Below, one piece after another: positions 1 to 8,906 of a DNA stretch of 64,000 bases (position 1 is the stretch's first letter; every line of letters begins with the position of its first letter). The stretch spans positions 62,001 to 126,000 of the forward strand of contig NZ_FOMQ01000011.1 in NCBI RefSeq assembly GCF_900112675.1, written 5' to 3'. The position numbers and the translations under genes were made by a program. Below the pieces are notes generated by a model, which was given only the letters and a program-made list of their open reading frames with translations, was not told where the DNA came from and did no database searches. This stretch comes from Paracidovorax konjaci. GTDB taxonomy: Bacteria > Pseudomonadota > Gammaproteobacteria > Burkholderiales > Burkholderiaceae_C.

Positions 1-1400
1 TCGTAGAGGTAATTCACCATGAGGCCGAAGGACTGCTTCTGCCCCTTCGAGGAAGGGTCGCCCGCCCAGTTGAGCCGCTCCACGCGCGCGCCGTTGCCGA
101 GGTGAAAGCGCGCCACCGCGTCCACCGGCCGGCCCTCCTGCAGCTCGCGGCCCAGGTAGCGCGCCGCGCACTGCAGCAGCCACTGGCGCAGCGGCGATTT
201 CACGGGCAGGTCCAGCGCCTTCTCGGCGGCGGCCAGCACGTGCGTGGCCTGCGGGGGCTCGAAGCCCACGGCACGGCCGAGTTCGGCGCGGCGCTTGTCG
301 TCCAGGGCATCGAGCATGCCCGCGCAGTGCTTGCCGAACCATGCGCGGAAACCCGGTATGGGCGAGAGCGTGGCGAAGGTCCGCAGCCGCGGGAACTCGG
401 CAGAGAGCGTCTCCGCGACGTGCTTGATGAGCGAATCGCCGAAGCTCACTCCGCGCAGGCCCGTCTGCGTGTTGCTGATCGAATAGAAGATCGCCGTGTT
501 GGCGCGCTCGATGTCCAGCGGCTCGGCGCTCTCGTCGAGCAGCGGCGTGATGCTGCCGGAGATCTCGTTCACGAGCGCCACTTCCACGAAGATGAGCGGC
601 TCGCCCGGCAGGCGCGGATGGAAGAAGCCGTAGCAGCGGCGGTCGCTGCGCACCCGGTTCTTCAGGTCGGACCAGCTTCGGATGTCGTGCACGGCCTCGT
701 ACTTGATGAGCTTTTCCAGCAGCGAGGCGGGCGAGTCCCACGACAGCCGCTGCAGCTCCAGGAAGGCCACGTCGAACCAGGTGGAAAAGAGCTGCTCCAG
801 TTCCGCGTCGAGCGGCAGCAGCCGCTTGTCGCCCTTGAGCAGCGGCAGCAGCTCGGCCCGCATGTCCACGAGAAAGCGCATGCCCTGCGGGAACACCGCG
901 AAGCGCTGCAGCAGCCGCGTGCGCGGCGAGGACAGCGCGCGCCGCAGATGCACTTCGGCATGGGCTTCGTCGGCGGTGCCGGCCGCCGCCTCGTAGCGCT
1001 TCTGGGCCGACTTGAAGCGGGTGGCGTCGGGCGCGAACTGCTCGCACATGAGCAGCCACATGTCGCGGCGCTCTTCCGGCTCGGCCGCGGCATACCAGGC
1101 CGCCACGGCCTCGGCGCGGCGCCCGCCCTCGACCTCGCTCACCTGGGTGGCCGCCACTTCCTGCAGGTCGGCCAGCAGGCGGCGCAGCGCGCGCGGCGAC
1201 AGGGCCTCCTTGCCGCGCCGCAGCGTGGCGGCCAGCCGCTCGTGCGTGGAGCGCGGCGGCGCCGGCTTGGGCGCTGCGGCGGCGGCCGGTGCCGCGGGCT
1301 TGGCCCCGCCGCCGGGATCGCCTGCGGCATCAAGGTTCTGCGTGTCGGCAGGGCGCAGTCGCGAGACGCTGCGCGTGATCCATCCGGAAGCGGCATTCAT
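1..1400 (-). CDS. Malonyl-CoA decarboxylase (3' end beyond window)
   Basis: Decarboxylates malonyl-CoA to acetyl-CoA, in bacteria usually to catabolise malonate. The reverse strand reads open from an ATG at 1400 to the window edge (about 466 codons), so only the last residues are missing, since family members run about 460-490 aa. Family blocks seen: a helical N-terminal part after an Ala/Pro-rich leader of about 45 residues, then the catalytic GNAT-like part with FFHPRLPGEPLIFVEVAL and SISNTQTGLRGVSFGDSLIK. The start codon overlaps the stop of the upstream GntR gene (ATGA), so the two are translationally coupled. Alternatives are unlikely; only the exact C-terminus is unknown. Confidence 0.9.
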   Translation of the reverse strand, partial: MNAASGWITRSVSRLRPADTQNLDAAGDPGGGAKPAAPAAAAAPKPAPPRSTHERLAATLRRGKEALSPRALRRLLADLQEVAATQVSEVEGGRRAEAVAAWYAAAEPEERRDMWLLMCEQFAPDATRFKSAQKRYEAAAGTADEAHAEVHLRRALSSPRTRLLQRFAVFPQGMRFLVDMRAELLPLLKGDKRLLPLDAELEQLFSTWFDVAFLELQRLSWDSPASLLEKLIKYEAVHDIRSWSDLKNRVRSDRRCYGFFHPRLPGEPLIFVEVALVNEISGSITPLLDESAEPLDIERANTAIFYSISNTQTGLRGVSFGDSLIKHVAETLSAEFPRLRTFATLSPIPGFRAWFGKHCAGMLDALDDKRRAELGRAVGFEPPQATHVLAAAEKALDLPVKSPLRQWLLQCAARYLGRELQEGRPVDAVARFHLGNGARVERLNWAGDPSSKGQKQSFGLMVNYLY

Positions 1401-2065
1401 GGGGCGATCCTGGAGTGTTGGTGGCGGGCGATGTCGCGCAGCGCCACGCGCTGCGCGAGAAGGTGGGAACGCATGGCCTGCTCGGCGGCCTCGGCATCGC
1501 CGCGCTGCAGCGCCGCGAACACGGCCAGGTGCTCGGCCAGGCTCTGCTGCAGCCGGCCCGGCTTGTGCAGCTGCTGCAGCCGCGCGAGCCGCAGGATCTT
1601 GCGCAGGTCGCCGATCGCCTGGGCGAGCCAGCGGTTGTCGGCCAGCACGATGAAGGCCTCATGGATGGCGTGGTTGGCGGCGTAGTACTCGGCGATGCGT
1701 CCCGCGGCGGCGTGCTCGCGCAGGCGCTGGTGGAGCACCTCCAGCGCGGCCACGTCGGCCATGCCGGCGCGCTCGGTCGCCTCGTGCGCGGCGCGGCCTT
1801 CGAGCAGCGCGATCACCGGAAAGATGTCGTCGAGGTCGCGCTCGGTCACCTCGGCCACGAAGCAGCCGCGGCGCGGTTCGTGGCGCAGCAGGCCCTCGGC
1901 CACCAGCACCTTGAGCGCCTCGCGCAACGGCGTGCGCGAGATCGAGAGCCGCTCGCACAGCGCCGCCTCGTCCAGCAGGCTGCCGGGGGCCCATTCGCCC
2001 GCGAAGATCGATTCGCGCAGGCGCTCGGCCACATTGGCGTGCAGCGAAACAGTGGGAACGCGCAT
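1397..2065 (-). CDS. GntR-family regulator, FCD subfamily
   Basis: Predicted transcription factor of 222 aa. The N-terminal winged helix-turn-helix (about residues 8-70) contains RLSISRTPLREALKVL, typical of GntR proteins. The C-terminal FCD ligand domain (about 78-205) contains LDDIFPVIALLEGRAAHE and later His-containing helices that in this family bind a metal and ligand. ATG 2065 was chosen because it places the HTH about 11 residues from the N-terminus, as is usual; an in-frame ATG at 2128 would add 21 residues. It overlaps the malonyl-CoA decarboxylase gene by ATGA. By analogy with MatR/MdcY it probably senses malonate or malonyl-CoA and controls its own operon. That role is inferred from position, not seen. 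Confidence 0.85.
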   Translation of the reverse strand: MRVPTVSLHANVAERLRESIFAGEWAPGSLLDEAALCERLSISRTPLREALKVLVAEGLLRHEPRRGCFVAEVTERDLDDIFPVIALLEGRAAHEATERAGMADVAALEVLHQRLREHAAAGRIAEYYAANHAIHEAFIVLADNRWLAQAIGDLRKILRLARLQQLHKPGRLQQSLAEHLAVFAALQRGDAEAAEQAMRSHLLAQRVALRDIARHQHSRIAP

Positions 2066-2377
2066 GAGGGGCCGGCCTGCCTTTCTGCGAACCGCGGGGA
2101 AGGAACGATGCAAGCCACGAAGACCCATGGCATTGCATAATTTTCTGTAATTATGAAGACCTGCAAGCCATAACGGAGATCGGGGTTTTACCGGGTGGCC
2201 CTCGGAAGCCTGGTTTTCGCGCGGCATCTGCGCGGCGGCGCAGCAGGGATGCCGGATGCGGGCGTGCAACGCACGGGCGATCCGGCACCGCCGCGGCCGG
2301 GCATCTCCGGCGGCAAATCGTCGCGCAGCCCCGCCCCGGGGCAGCCGGCCACGGGGGGCGGAACCAGGCCCGTGGGC
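2066..2377. other. Intergenic region between GntR gene and lgt
   Basis: About 310 bases between the start of the GntR gene and the end of lgt, both on the minus strand. Apart from an AT-rich inverted repeat near 2137-2154, probably part of the GntR promoter, I see no credible gene, RNA or hairpin terminator. Confidence 0.5.
2137..2154. promoter_or_regulatory. Candidate operator upstream of GntR gene
   Basis: Perfect inverted repeat ATAATT-6 bp-AATTAT, standing out in GC-rich surroundings about 72 bp upstream of the chosen GntR start. Dimeric FCD regulators commonly bind such short AT-rich palindromes at their own promoter. The assignment as an autoregulatory site is inferred. Confidence 0.4.
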
Positions 2378-3205
2378 CTACCGCGACAGCACCGGCGCCG
2401 GCGGCTGGCGCCGCGCCCAGGCCCAGAGCAGCGCCCCTGCCACGATCATGGGCACGCAGAGCCACTGGCCCATGCTCATGCCCAGCGACAGGATGCCCAG
2501 GAAGGCATCGGGCTCGCGGAAATATTCCGCGATGAAGCGGAACACGCCATAGCCCACGAGGAACGCGGCGGCCACCTCGCCCTGCCGGCGCTCGCGGCGC
2601 GCATAGAGCCACAGCAGCACGAAGAGCAGCAGGCCTTCCATCAGGAACTGGTAGACCTGCGAGGGATGGCGCGGCAGCATCGAGCCGCTTTGCGGAAACA
2701 CCATGCCCCAGGGCAGCGACGGGTCGGAGAAACGCCCCCACAGCTCGCCGTTGATGAAGTTGCCCACACGCCCGGCCGCCAGGCCGGTGGGCACGCAGGG
2801 CGCCACGAAATCCGCCACCTGCAGCCACGGCCGGCGGCGCGACCGCGCGAACCACACCATCGACAGGATCACGCCCAGCAGGCCGCCGTGGAAGCTCATG
2901 CCGCCTTGCCAGATGTAGAAGATCTCCAGCGGGTGCGAGAGGTAGTAGCCCGGCTTGTAGAACAGGCAGTAGCCCAGGCGCCCGCCCGCCACCACGCCCA
3001 GCACGCCCAGGAAGAGGATGTCCTCCACGTCCTTTCGGCTCCAGGCCTGCGCCCCGGTGAGCGAGGCATAGGGCTCGTGCCGCAGCCGGCGCGTGCCCAG
3101 GAACATGAAGAGGCCGAACGCGGCCAAGTACGTGAGGCCGTACCAGTGGATGGCCAGCGGCCCGATTTGCAGGGCGACGGGATCGATTTGGGGATAGACG
3201 AGCAT
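2378..3205 (-). CDS. lgt: Prolipoprotein diacylglyceryl transferase
   Basis: Transfers diacylglycerol from phosphatidylglycerol to the lipobox cysteine of prolipoproteins in the inner membrane, the first step of lipoprotein maturation. The 275-aa product has about seven hydrophobic segments. It carries the Lgt signature [13 protein letters not shown], the HGG motif in [11 protein letters not shown] and an early [13 protein letters not shown] block. Length matches the family (about 270-290 aa). It is divergent from the EamA gene at 3347. Lipoproteins predicted in this window (TssJ, TssQ) would be substrates. Confidence 0.97.
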   Translation of the reverse strand: MLVYPQIDPVALQIGPLAIHWYGLTYLAAFGLFMFLGTRRLRHEPYASLTGAQAWSRKDVEDILFLGVLGVVAGGRLGYCLFYKPGYYLSHPLEIFYIWQGGMSFHGGLLGVILSMVWFARSRRRPWLQVADFVAPCVPTGLAAGRVGNFINGELWGRFSDPSLPWGMVFPQSGSMLPRHPSQVYQFLMEGLLLFVLLWLYARRERRQGEVAAAFLVGYGVFRFIAEYFREPDAFLGILSLGMSMGQWLCVPMIVAGALLWAWARRQPPAPVLSR

Positions 3206-3346
3206 GGTGGCCGGTATTGTGCCCGCCGCGCGGGCACCGGCCGGAGCGCAGGCCAGTGCGTGGAGGCTCCGGATGCGCAGACCGCCGCCCGACCCGGCAT
3301 ACCATGCCCCTGCCCCGCCCTTCGCCCCAACCCAGAGAGGCCATCC

Positions 3347-4399
3347 ATGTCCTTGCGCGCCGCTTCCCCCGCACTGCTCGCTGCCTTGCTGTTCGGCGCC
3401 AGCACGCCCCTCGCGAAACTGCTGGTCGGCGACATGCCGCCCCTGCTGCTCGCGGGGCTGCTGTACCTCGGCAGCGGCCTCGGGCTGGGCGTGATCCTGT
3501 GCCTGCGCGTGGCGCGCGGCGGTCCGGAGGCGCGCTCGGCGATGGCCGTCCCGGCGCCAGAGTGGCCGTGGCTGGCCGGGGCCATCCTCTTCGGCGGCAT
3601 GCTCGGCCCGGCCCTGCTGATGGCAGGGCTGGCCCGGACTTCGGGCGCGACCGCGTCGCTGCTGCTCAATGTCGAGGGGGTGATGACGGCCGTGATCGCA
3701 TGGTGGGTCTTCAAGGAGAACGCCGACCGCGACGTGGTGCTGGGCATGGCGGCCATCGTCGCCGGCGGGGTCCTGCTGTCGTGGGAGCCCGGCGGCGCCA
3801 CTGCATCGGCGGGCGCCCTGCTGGTGGTGGCCGCGTGCCTGTGCTGGGGTATCGACAACAACCTGACGCGGAAGGTATCGACGCACGACGCGGCATTCAT
3901 CGCCTGCTGCAAGGGATTGCTGGCAGGCTTGTGCAACACGGCCTTGGCCCTGTCCATGGGAAGCGACCTGCCGGCGTGGAGCGCCGTCGGCGCCAGCATG
4001 GGGGTCGGCTTCATCGGCTACGGGCTCAGCCTGACGCTGTTCGTGGTCGGGCTGCGCACGTTGGGGACCGCGCGAACGGGCGCCTATTTCTCGGTGGCTC
4101 CGCTGCTGGGCGTGGCGATCTCCCTGGCGATCTGGCGAGAGGCCCCGACCGCCACCTTCTGGGCCGCCGCCCTCCTGATGGCACTGGGCCTCTGGCTGCA
4201 CCTGCGCGAGCGGCACGAGCACGAGCACACCCACGAGGAACTCGATCACAGCCACCGGCACGTGCACGACGAACACCACCAGCACCCACATGCCGTCGCC
4301 CCCGCAGGCGATGGGCCGCACAGCCACCCGCACCGGCACGCGAGGCTGACGCACCGGCACCCGCACTACCCGGACATCCACCACCGGCACGGACACTGA
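3347..4399 (+). CDS. DMT/EamA-family transporter with His-rich C-terminal tail
   Basis: Inner-membrane protein of 350 aa. Residues 1 to about 288 hold roughly ten hydrophobic helices arranged as two EamA repeats (the first beginning [14 protein letters not shown], the second near [14 protein letters not shown]). After the last helix come about 62 residues with about 23 histidines, mixed with Asp and Glu, in patterns such as HEHEHTHEE and HPHRH. The transporter core suggests export of a small metabolite. The tail is likely a cytosolic or periplasmic metal-binding segment of the kind seen on Ni, Co or Zn proteins. The substrate cannot be told from sequence. It lies upstream of a Fur-like box and iron-uptake genes on the same strand but is separated by about 190 bp. 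Confidence 0.85.
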   Translation: MSLRAASPALLAALLFGASTPLAKLLVGDMPPLLLAGLLYLGSGLGLGVILCLRVARGGPEARSAMAVPAPEWPWLAGAILFGGMLGPALLMAGLARTSGATASLLLNVEGVMTAVIAWWVFKENADRDVVLGMAAIVAGGVLLSWEPGGATASAGALLVVAACLCWGIDNNLTRKVSTHDAAFIACCKGLLAGLCNTALALSMGSDLPAWSAVGASMGVGFIGYGLSLTLFVVGLRTLGTARTGAYFSVAPLLGVAISLAIWREAPTATFWAAALLMALGLWLHLRERHEHEHTHEELDHSHRHVHDEHHQHPHAVAPAGDGPHSHPHRHARLTHRHPHYPDIHHRHGH

Positions 4400-4535
4400 C
4401 CGCCGGGCCCTGCGGCGCCGCAGGCCAGCGCCGAACCGGGACGGGGCGAGCGCGGCGACGCAACCCCGTGCCTGCTACAAAAAACTGGAACGCCCGCACA
4501 CGGCGCACCCCGGGCAGCACAGGGACGGCATAATT

Positions 4536-4554
4536 GATAACGGTTCTCATTATT
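4536..4554 (+). promoter_or_regulatory. Fur-like box upstream of fecI-like gene
   Basis: GATAACGGTTCTCATTATT matches 14 of 19 positions of the E. coli Fur consensus by hand count. It sits about 35 bp before the sigma-factor start, in an AT-rich island. Fur binding under iron-replete conditions would repress the whole sigma/anti-sigma/receptor set. Confidence 0.7.
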
Positions 4555-4588
4555 TTTCCGGAACCGTTCTCTTTCCCTCCACCCACCC

Positions 4589-5065
4589 GTGCATACCCTC
4601 TACCAGGACCACCATCCCTGGCTGCAAAGCCTGCTCCGCAAGCGCGTGGGCAACCGCGACGATGCGGCCGACCTGGCGCAGGACACGTTCGTGCGGGTGC
4701 TGCGCTCGTCCGTGCCGCTGGAGGACATCCGCGAGCCGCAGCATTACCTGGCCACGGTGGCGCGGGGCCTGGTGGCCGATTTCTTCCGGCGCCGCACGCT
4801 GGAGCAGGCCTACCTCGACTACCTGACCACGCTACCCGAAGCGCTGGCCCCCTCGCCCGAGGAGCAGGCCCAGCACCAGCAGGCGCTCTGCGCGCTCGAC
4901 CGCACCCTGCACGGCCTGCCGCCCAAGGTGCGCGCCGCGTTCGTGCTGGCGCACTACGAAGAGCTGACCTATCCCGAGATCGCCGAGCGCCTGGGCGTGT
5001 CGCTGCGCACGGTGAGCAACTACCTAACGCGGGCCATGGAACATTGCTGCCTGGCCCTGGCGTGA
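4589..5065 (+). CDS. FecI-like ECF sigma factor
   Basis: Extracytoplasmic-function sigma-70 factor of 158 aa. Region 2 (about residues 5-70) includes DDAADLAQDTFVRVLRSS; region 4 (about 100-155) includes the helix-turn-helix ELTYPEIAERLGVSLRTVSNYL. In the FecI group it drives transcription of the adjacent TonB receptor when the receptor signals ligand occupancy. The start is a GTG with no clear Shine-Dalgarno sequence, so a slightly different start is possible. Its stop overlaps the GTG of the FecR-like gene (GTGA). A Fur-like box precedes it. Confidence 0.92.
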   Translation: MHTLYQDHHPWLQSLLRKRVGNRDDAADLAQDTFVRVLRSSVPLEDIREPQHYLATVARGLVADFFRRRTLEQAYLDYLTTLPEALAPSPEEQAQHQQALCALDRTLHGLPPKVRAAFVLAHYEELTYPEIAERLGVSLRTVSNYLTRAMEHCCLALA

Positions 5066-6045
5066 CCCCTCCTCCGCCGGAACCCGCCACGCCCCCGGAC
5101 CACGGCACCGACGACCGCCGTGCGCTGCGCGAGGCGGCTGCCTGGCACACGCGCCTGCGCGAAGGCGCCGGCCCCGCCGACACGCGGGAATGGCAGCGCT
5201 GGCATGCCGCCCACCCCGCGCACCAGCGCGCCTGGGAGCGCGTGCAGGCCGTGAGCGCGCAACTGGCGCGGATCCCCGCGCCGCTCGCGCGGCAGGCACT
5301 GGGCACGCCCGCCGTGGCCGACGGCGCGCGGCGCAGCCTGCTGCGCGGCACGGGCGCCGTGCTGGGCGCGGGCGCCGCGGCCTGGGTGGGCTGGAGCGCC
5401 CTGCCCTGGCGCGAGTGGCAGGCCACGCACCGCACGGCCCGCGGCGAGCGCCGCGCGCTGCCCCTGCCCGACGGCTCCGAGCTGGCGCTGGACACGGCCA
5501 CCGCGGTGGACGTCGCCTTCGATGCCGAGGCCCGGGAGCTGCGCCTGCATGCGGGCCGCATCCTCGTGGCGACGCATGCCGACCCGATGCGCCGCCCGTT
5601 CCGCGTGCGCACGCCGCAGGGCGAGGTGCTGGCGCTGGGCACGCGCTTTTCCGTGCAGGCCGATGGCGGCACGACGCGCGTGGCCGTGCAGGAGAAGGCG
5701 GTGCGCCTGCTGCCCGCGCACGGCGCGCCCGCCGAACTGGGCGCCGGCCAGCAGGCCACGTTCACCGCCATGGGGGCCGGCCCCGCCGCGCCCGCGGACC
5801 TGTCGGCGGCCAGTTGGCGCGACGGCGGACTGATCGCGCTCGACATGCCGCTGGGCCGGCTGGTGGACGAGCTGGCCCGCTACCGGCCCGGCCTGCTGCT
5901 CTGCGCGCCGGAAGTCGCCGCGCTGCGCGTGTCCGGCGCCTTCCCGCTGGACGACACCGATCGCGCCCTGGCGGCGCTGGCGGCATCCTTCCCGGTGCAG
6001 GTGCGCTACCGGACGCGCTACTGGGTGCGCGTGGAACCCGCTTGA
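5062..6045 (+). CDS. FecR-like anti-sigma factor / signal transducer
   Basis: Inner-membrane regulator of 327 aa that passes the signal from the outer-membrane receptor to the FecI-like sigma factor. The N-terminal cytoplasmic part (about 15-60) has the DUF4880 pattern with REWQRWHAAHPAHQRAWERV. One hydrophobic segment lies at about 95-115. The FecR periplasmic domain follows (about 125-225, with LPDGSELALDTATAVDV and GTRFSVQ), and a C-terminal domain (about 250-325) would contact the receptor's STN domain. The GTG start is fixed by the 4-bp overlap with the sigma-factor stop. Length is usual for FecR. Confidence 0.92.
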   Translation: MTPPPPEPATPPDHGTDDRRALREAAAWHTRLREGAGPADTREWQRWHAAHPAHQRAWERVQAVSAQLARIPAPLARQALGTPAVADGARRSLLRGTGAVLGAGAAAWVGWSALPWREWQATHRTARGERRALPLPDGSELALDTATAVDVAFDAEARELRLHAGRILVATHADPMRRPFRVRTPQGEVLALGTRFSVQADGGTTRVAVQEKAVRLLPAHGAPAELGAGQQATFTAMGAGPAAPADLSAASWRDGGLIALDMPLGRLVDELARYRPGLLLCAPEVAALRVSGAFPLDDTDRALAALAASFPVQVRYRTRYWVRVEPA

Positions 6046-6055
6046 CCCCGACTCT

Positions 6056-6104
6056 TTTGCTATTAAATAGATAGCAAACTATTGAATGGATCCGGCGGCA
6101 TGGA
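6056..6104 (+). repeat. Dispersed intergenic palindromic repeat, copy A
   Basis: TTTGCTAT-7 bp-ATAGCAAA palindrome (6056-6078) followed by the conserved flank CTATTGAATGGATCC and GGCGGCATGGA. Near-identical copies occur at 31219-31267 and, inverted, at 19763-19800. It lies between the fecR-like gene and its receptor gene and could form a hairpin in that transcript. Confidence 0.75.
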
Positions 6105-6259
6105 GGCAAAAACACCCATGAACCCGCTGGACCGGCCCGAAAAAAATCCGGATCGCCTTGCAGGTTCGGCCCCGCTCGTACGGCTTACCGGGTGAAACCA
6201 CTGCACCGCCCCATCGCCGACGCCACCCTTCCCCCGCCCACCTGCCGGTTCCCGAACCC

Positions 6260-8812
6260 ATGCCCCGTCCGACCCGCCGCCGCGCCGCCTTCGCGCCTGC
6301 GCCCGCCGTGCCTGCGCCGCACCCGCCGCGGGCTGGCCGCGCTGCGCTGCTGCGTTGCGCAGCCGCGGCGCTGATCGCCCTGCCCGCCGCGCCGGCCCTG
6401 CCGGCGCCGGCCGCAGAAGCCGCCCGGGAATCCGTGGCGTTCTCGGTCCCGGCCGGCCCGCTGGCCCAGGTGGTGGCCCAGACCGCGCACGCGGCCGGGG
6501 TGACGATCTCGTTCGATGCCGCGCCGCTGGCCGCGCTGCGCTCGCCCGGGCTGCAGGGCCGCTACAGCGTGGACGCGGGCTTCGCGCGGGTGCTGGAAGG
6601 CTCCGGCCTGCAGGCCGTGCGCGGCGCGCAGGGCACCTACACGCTCCGGGCCCTGGCCCCGGTGCGCGGCGCGCTCGCCCCGGACGCCACGGGCGCCGCA
6701 GCCACGCTCTCCACCGTCACCGTGAGCGCGCCCGCCCCGGGCGCGGCCGGAACAACCGCCGCCACCGAGCATTCGGGCTCGTACGCGGCCGCTGCCGTGG
6801 CGCTGTTCCCGGGACTGCAGGCCGCCCGCGGCATTCCGCAGCCCGTGGCGGTGGCCACGCGCCAGCTCATGGACGACCGGGCCCTGCGCGACCTGCACGA
6901 CGTGCTGCGGCAAACGCCGGGCATCGCGGTGGACTACACCGACAGCGAGCGCGTGACGTACTGGTCGCGCGGCCACCAGATCGACATGCTGCAGGTGGAC
7001 GGCCTGCCGCTGAGCCAGAACGCCTCCGCCTCCGTCTTCATCCAGCCCGATGCGGCGGCGCTCGACCGCGTGGAGGTCCTGCGCGGCGCCGCGGGCATGC
7101 TGCGCGGCGCGGGCAACCCGTCGGCCACCGTGAACCTGGTGCGCAAGCGCCCCACCGCGGATTTCCAGGCCTCGGCCGAACTGTCGCTGGGCTCGTGGGA
7201 CCGGCAGCGCCTGCAGGCCGATGTCTCCGGCCCCCTCGGTGCCTCCGGCGCGGTGCGCGGCCGCGTCGTCGCGGTGGCGGACGACCGGCATTTTTTCCAG
7301 CAGGCCCGCTCGGAGCAGCGCCAGGGGCTCTACGGCGTGCTCGAAGCCGATCTGGCGCCCGGCACCACGTTCACCGCCAGCCTGCAGCACACCGCGCTGG
7401 ACGCCACCGGCGCCTGGGGCGGCCTGCCGGCGAACACCGACGGTAGCCCGCTGCACCTGCCGCGCGGCACCTACCTGGGCACCGGCTGGAACCGGTGGGA
7501 CCGCCACAACCAGCAGGCCTTCGCCGAACTGTCGCACCGCTGGAGCAACGGCTGGAACGCGCGCCTGGCCGCCGCGCACACGCGCCTGCGCACCGACGGT
7601 TTCAAGCAGACCTCGTTCTCCAGCGCCAGCGCCACCGATCCGTACCTCGTCAACGTCAGCACCTCCATCTACGGCGGCGATGCCAGCACACAGAACGCCA
7701 TCGCCCTGGCTGCCAGCGGCCCGTTCGAGCTACTCGGGCGGCAGCACACGCTGGCCCTGGGCGCCGACACCCTGCGGCTGCGGACCGATGGCCCGAGCGG
7801 CCGCTGGGGCGTGGGCCCGCTCACCGGCATCGACCTGCGCGGCTGGGACCCCGCCGCGAGCTACCCCGAGCCCGCGGACGACGGCACCGGCAACCCGTTC
7901 ACGGCCCAGGCGTCGCGCACGCGGCAGCACGGGGCCTACGCCATGGCGCGCCTGTCGCTCGCCGACCCGCTCACCGCCATCCTCGGCACCCGTTTGACCT
8001 GGTGGACGCACGCACTGCCCGCCGACCCGGCCGCCCGCTACGGCGTGAGCCGCAAGGCCACGCCGTATGCCGGCCTGGTGGCGGACTTCGCGGACGGCGT
8101 GAGCGCCTATGCGAGCTACAGCGAGATCTTCGCGCCGCAGAACGACCGCGACGCCTCCGGCCGCGCCATCGCGCCGGTGCGCGGGGAGGACTTCGAGGCC
8201 GGGCTGAAAGGCGAATTCCTGGGCGGGCGGCTGCAGGCCACGCTCTCGGCGTTCCGCATCCACCAGGTCGGCCGGGCCGAGGAGGACACGGGCGCCGGCA
8301 GCACGTGCGTGCCCGCCTCCGGCACCAGCGTGTGCTATCGCGCCGGCGGCAGGAGCCGCAGCGAGGGCTGGGAGCTGGAGGTGGCGGGCGAACCCGCCCC
8401 GCGCTGGCAGCTCGTGGCCGGCTACACCCAAACGCGCACGCGGATCCTGCGGGGCACCGATCCCGCGGTGGCCGGCCAGCCGCTGCGCAGCGTCGATCCG
8501 CGCCATGCCCTGCGGGTGTTCGCCACCCACCGCCTGCAGGGGCCGCTCCGGGGCTGGACCGTGGGCGGCGGCGCCCGCATCCAGAGCGATGCCTACGCCA
8601 GCGTGGGCAGCGCCATCGCACGCCAGGGCGGCCATGCGGTCTTCGACGCGATGCTGGCCTGGCGCATCGACCGCACGTATGCCGTGCAGCTCAACGTGAA
8701 CAACCTTCTGGACAAGACCTACTACGCCAAGTTCTCGCCCAACAGCACCTACTTCAACAACTACTACGGCGACCCGCGCAACGTCGGGCTCTCGCTGCGC
8801 GCCACCTTCTGA
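6260..8812 (+). CDS. TonB-dependent siderophore receptor with STN signalling domain
   Basis: Outer-membrane ferric-siderophore receptor of 850 aa. Order: export signal (about 1-55, Arg-rich then a hydrophobic core ending PALPAPAAEA); STN signalling domain (about 60-130, beginning ESVAFSVPAGPLAQVVAQ); TonB box region near STVTVSAPAP; plug (about 190-320, with VDGLPLSQNASASVFIQP and RVEVLRGAAGML); beta-barrel to a terminal Phe. The STN domain makes it a transducer of the FecA/FpvA type, consistent with the fecI- and fecR-like genes just upstream. The ATG at 6260 was preferred over upstream ATG/GTG codons because it directly precedes a signal peptide. The siderophore is unknown. Confidence 0.92.
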   Translation: MPRPTRRRAAFAPAPAVPAPHPPRAGRAALLRCAAAALIALPAAPALPAPAAEAARESVAFSVPAGPLAQVVAQTAHAAGVTISFDAAPLAALRSPGLQGRYSVDAGFARVLEGSGLQAVRGAQGTYTLRALAPVRGALAPDATGAAATLSTVTVSAPAPGAAGTTAATEHSGSYAAAAVALFPGLQAARGIPQPVAVATRQLMDDRALRDLHDVLRQTPGIAVDYTDSERVTYWSRGHQIDMLQVDGLPLSQNASASVFIQPDAAALDRVEVLRGAAGMLRGAGNPSATVNLVRKRPTADFQASAELSLGSWDRQRLQADVSGPLGASGAVRGRVVAVADDRHFFQQARSEQRQGLYGVLEADLAPGTTFTASLQHTALDATGAWGGLPANTDGSPLHLPRGTYLGTGWNRWDRHNQQAFAELSHRWSNGWNARLAAAHTRLRTDGFKQTSFSSASATDPYLVNVSTSIYGGDASTQNAIALAASGPFELLGRQHTLALGADTLRLRTDGPSGRWGVGPLTGIDLRGWDPAASYPEPADDGTGNPFTAQASRTRQHGAYAMARLSLADPLTAILGTRLTWWTHALPADPAARYGVSRKATPYAGLVADFADGVSAYASYSEIFAPQNDRDASGRAIAPVRGEDFEAGLKGEFLGGRLQATLSAFRIHQVGRAEEDTGAGSTCVPASGTSVCYRAGGRSRSEGWELEVAGEPAPRWQLVAGYTQTRTRILRGTDPAVAGQPLRSVDPRHALRVFATHRLQGPLRGWTVGGGARIQSDAYASVGSAIARQGGHAVFDAMLAWRIDRTYAVQLNVNNLLDKTYYAKFSPNSTYFNNYYGDPRNVGLSLRATF

Positions 8813-8906
8813 TGCGCATGCGAGGCCCTGCCGCGGGGGCCGTGCCGGCCCCCGCCACCGGTTCCGCTTTCCCTTCCTGCTTCTTTTCTCCTCAAAACCA
8901 CCAGCC

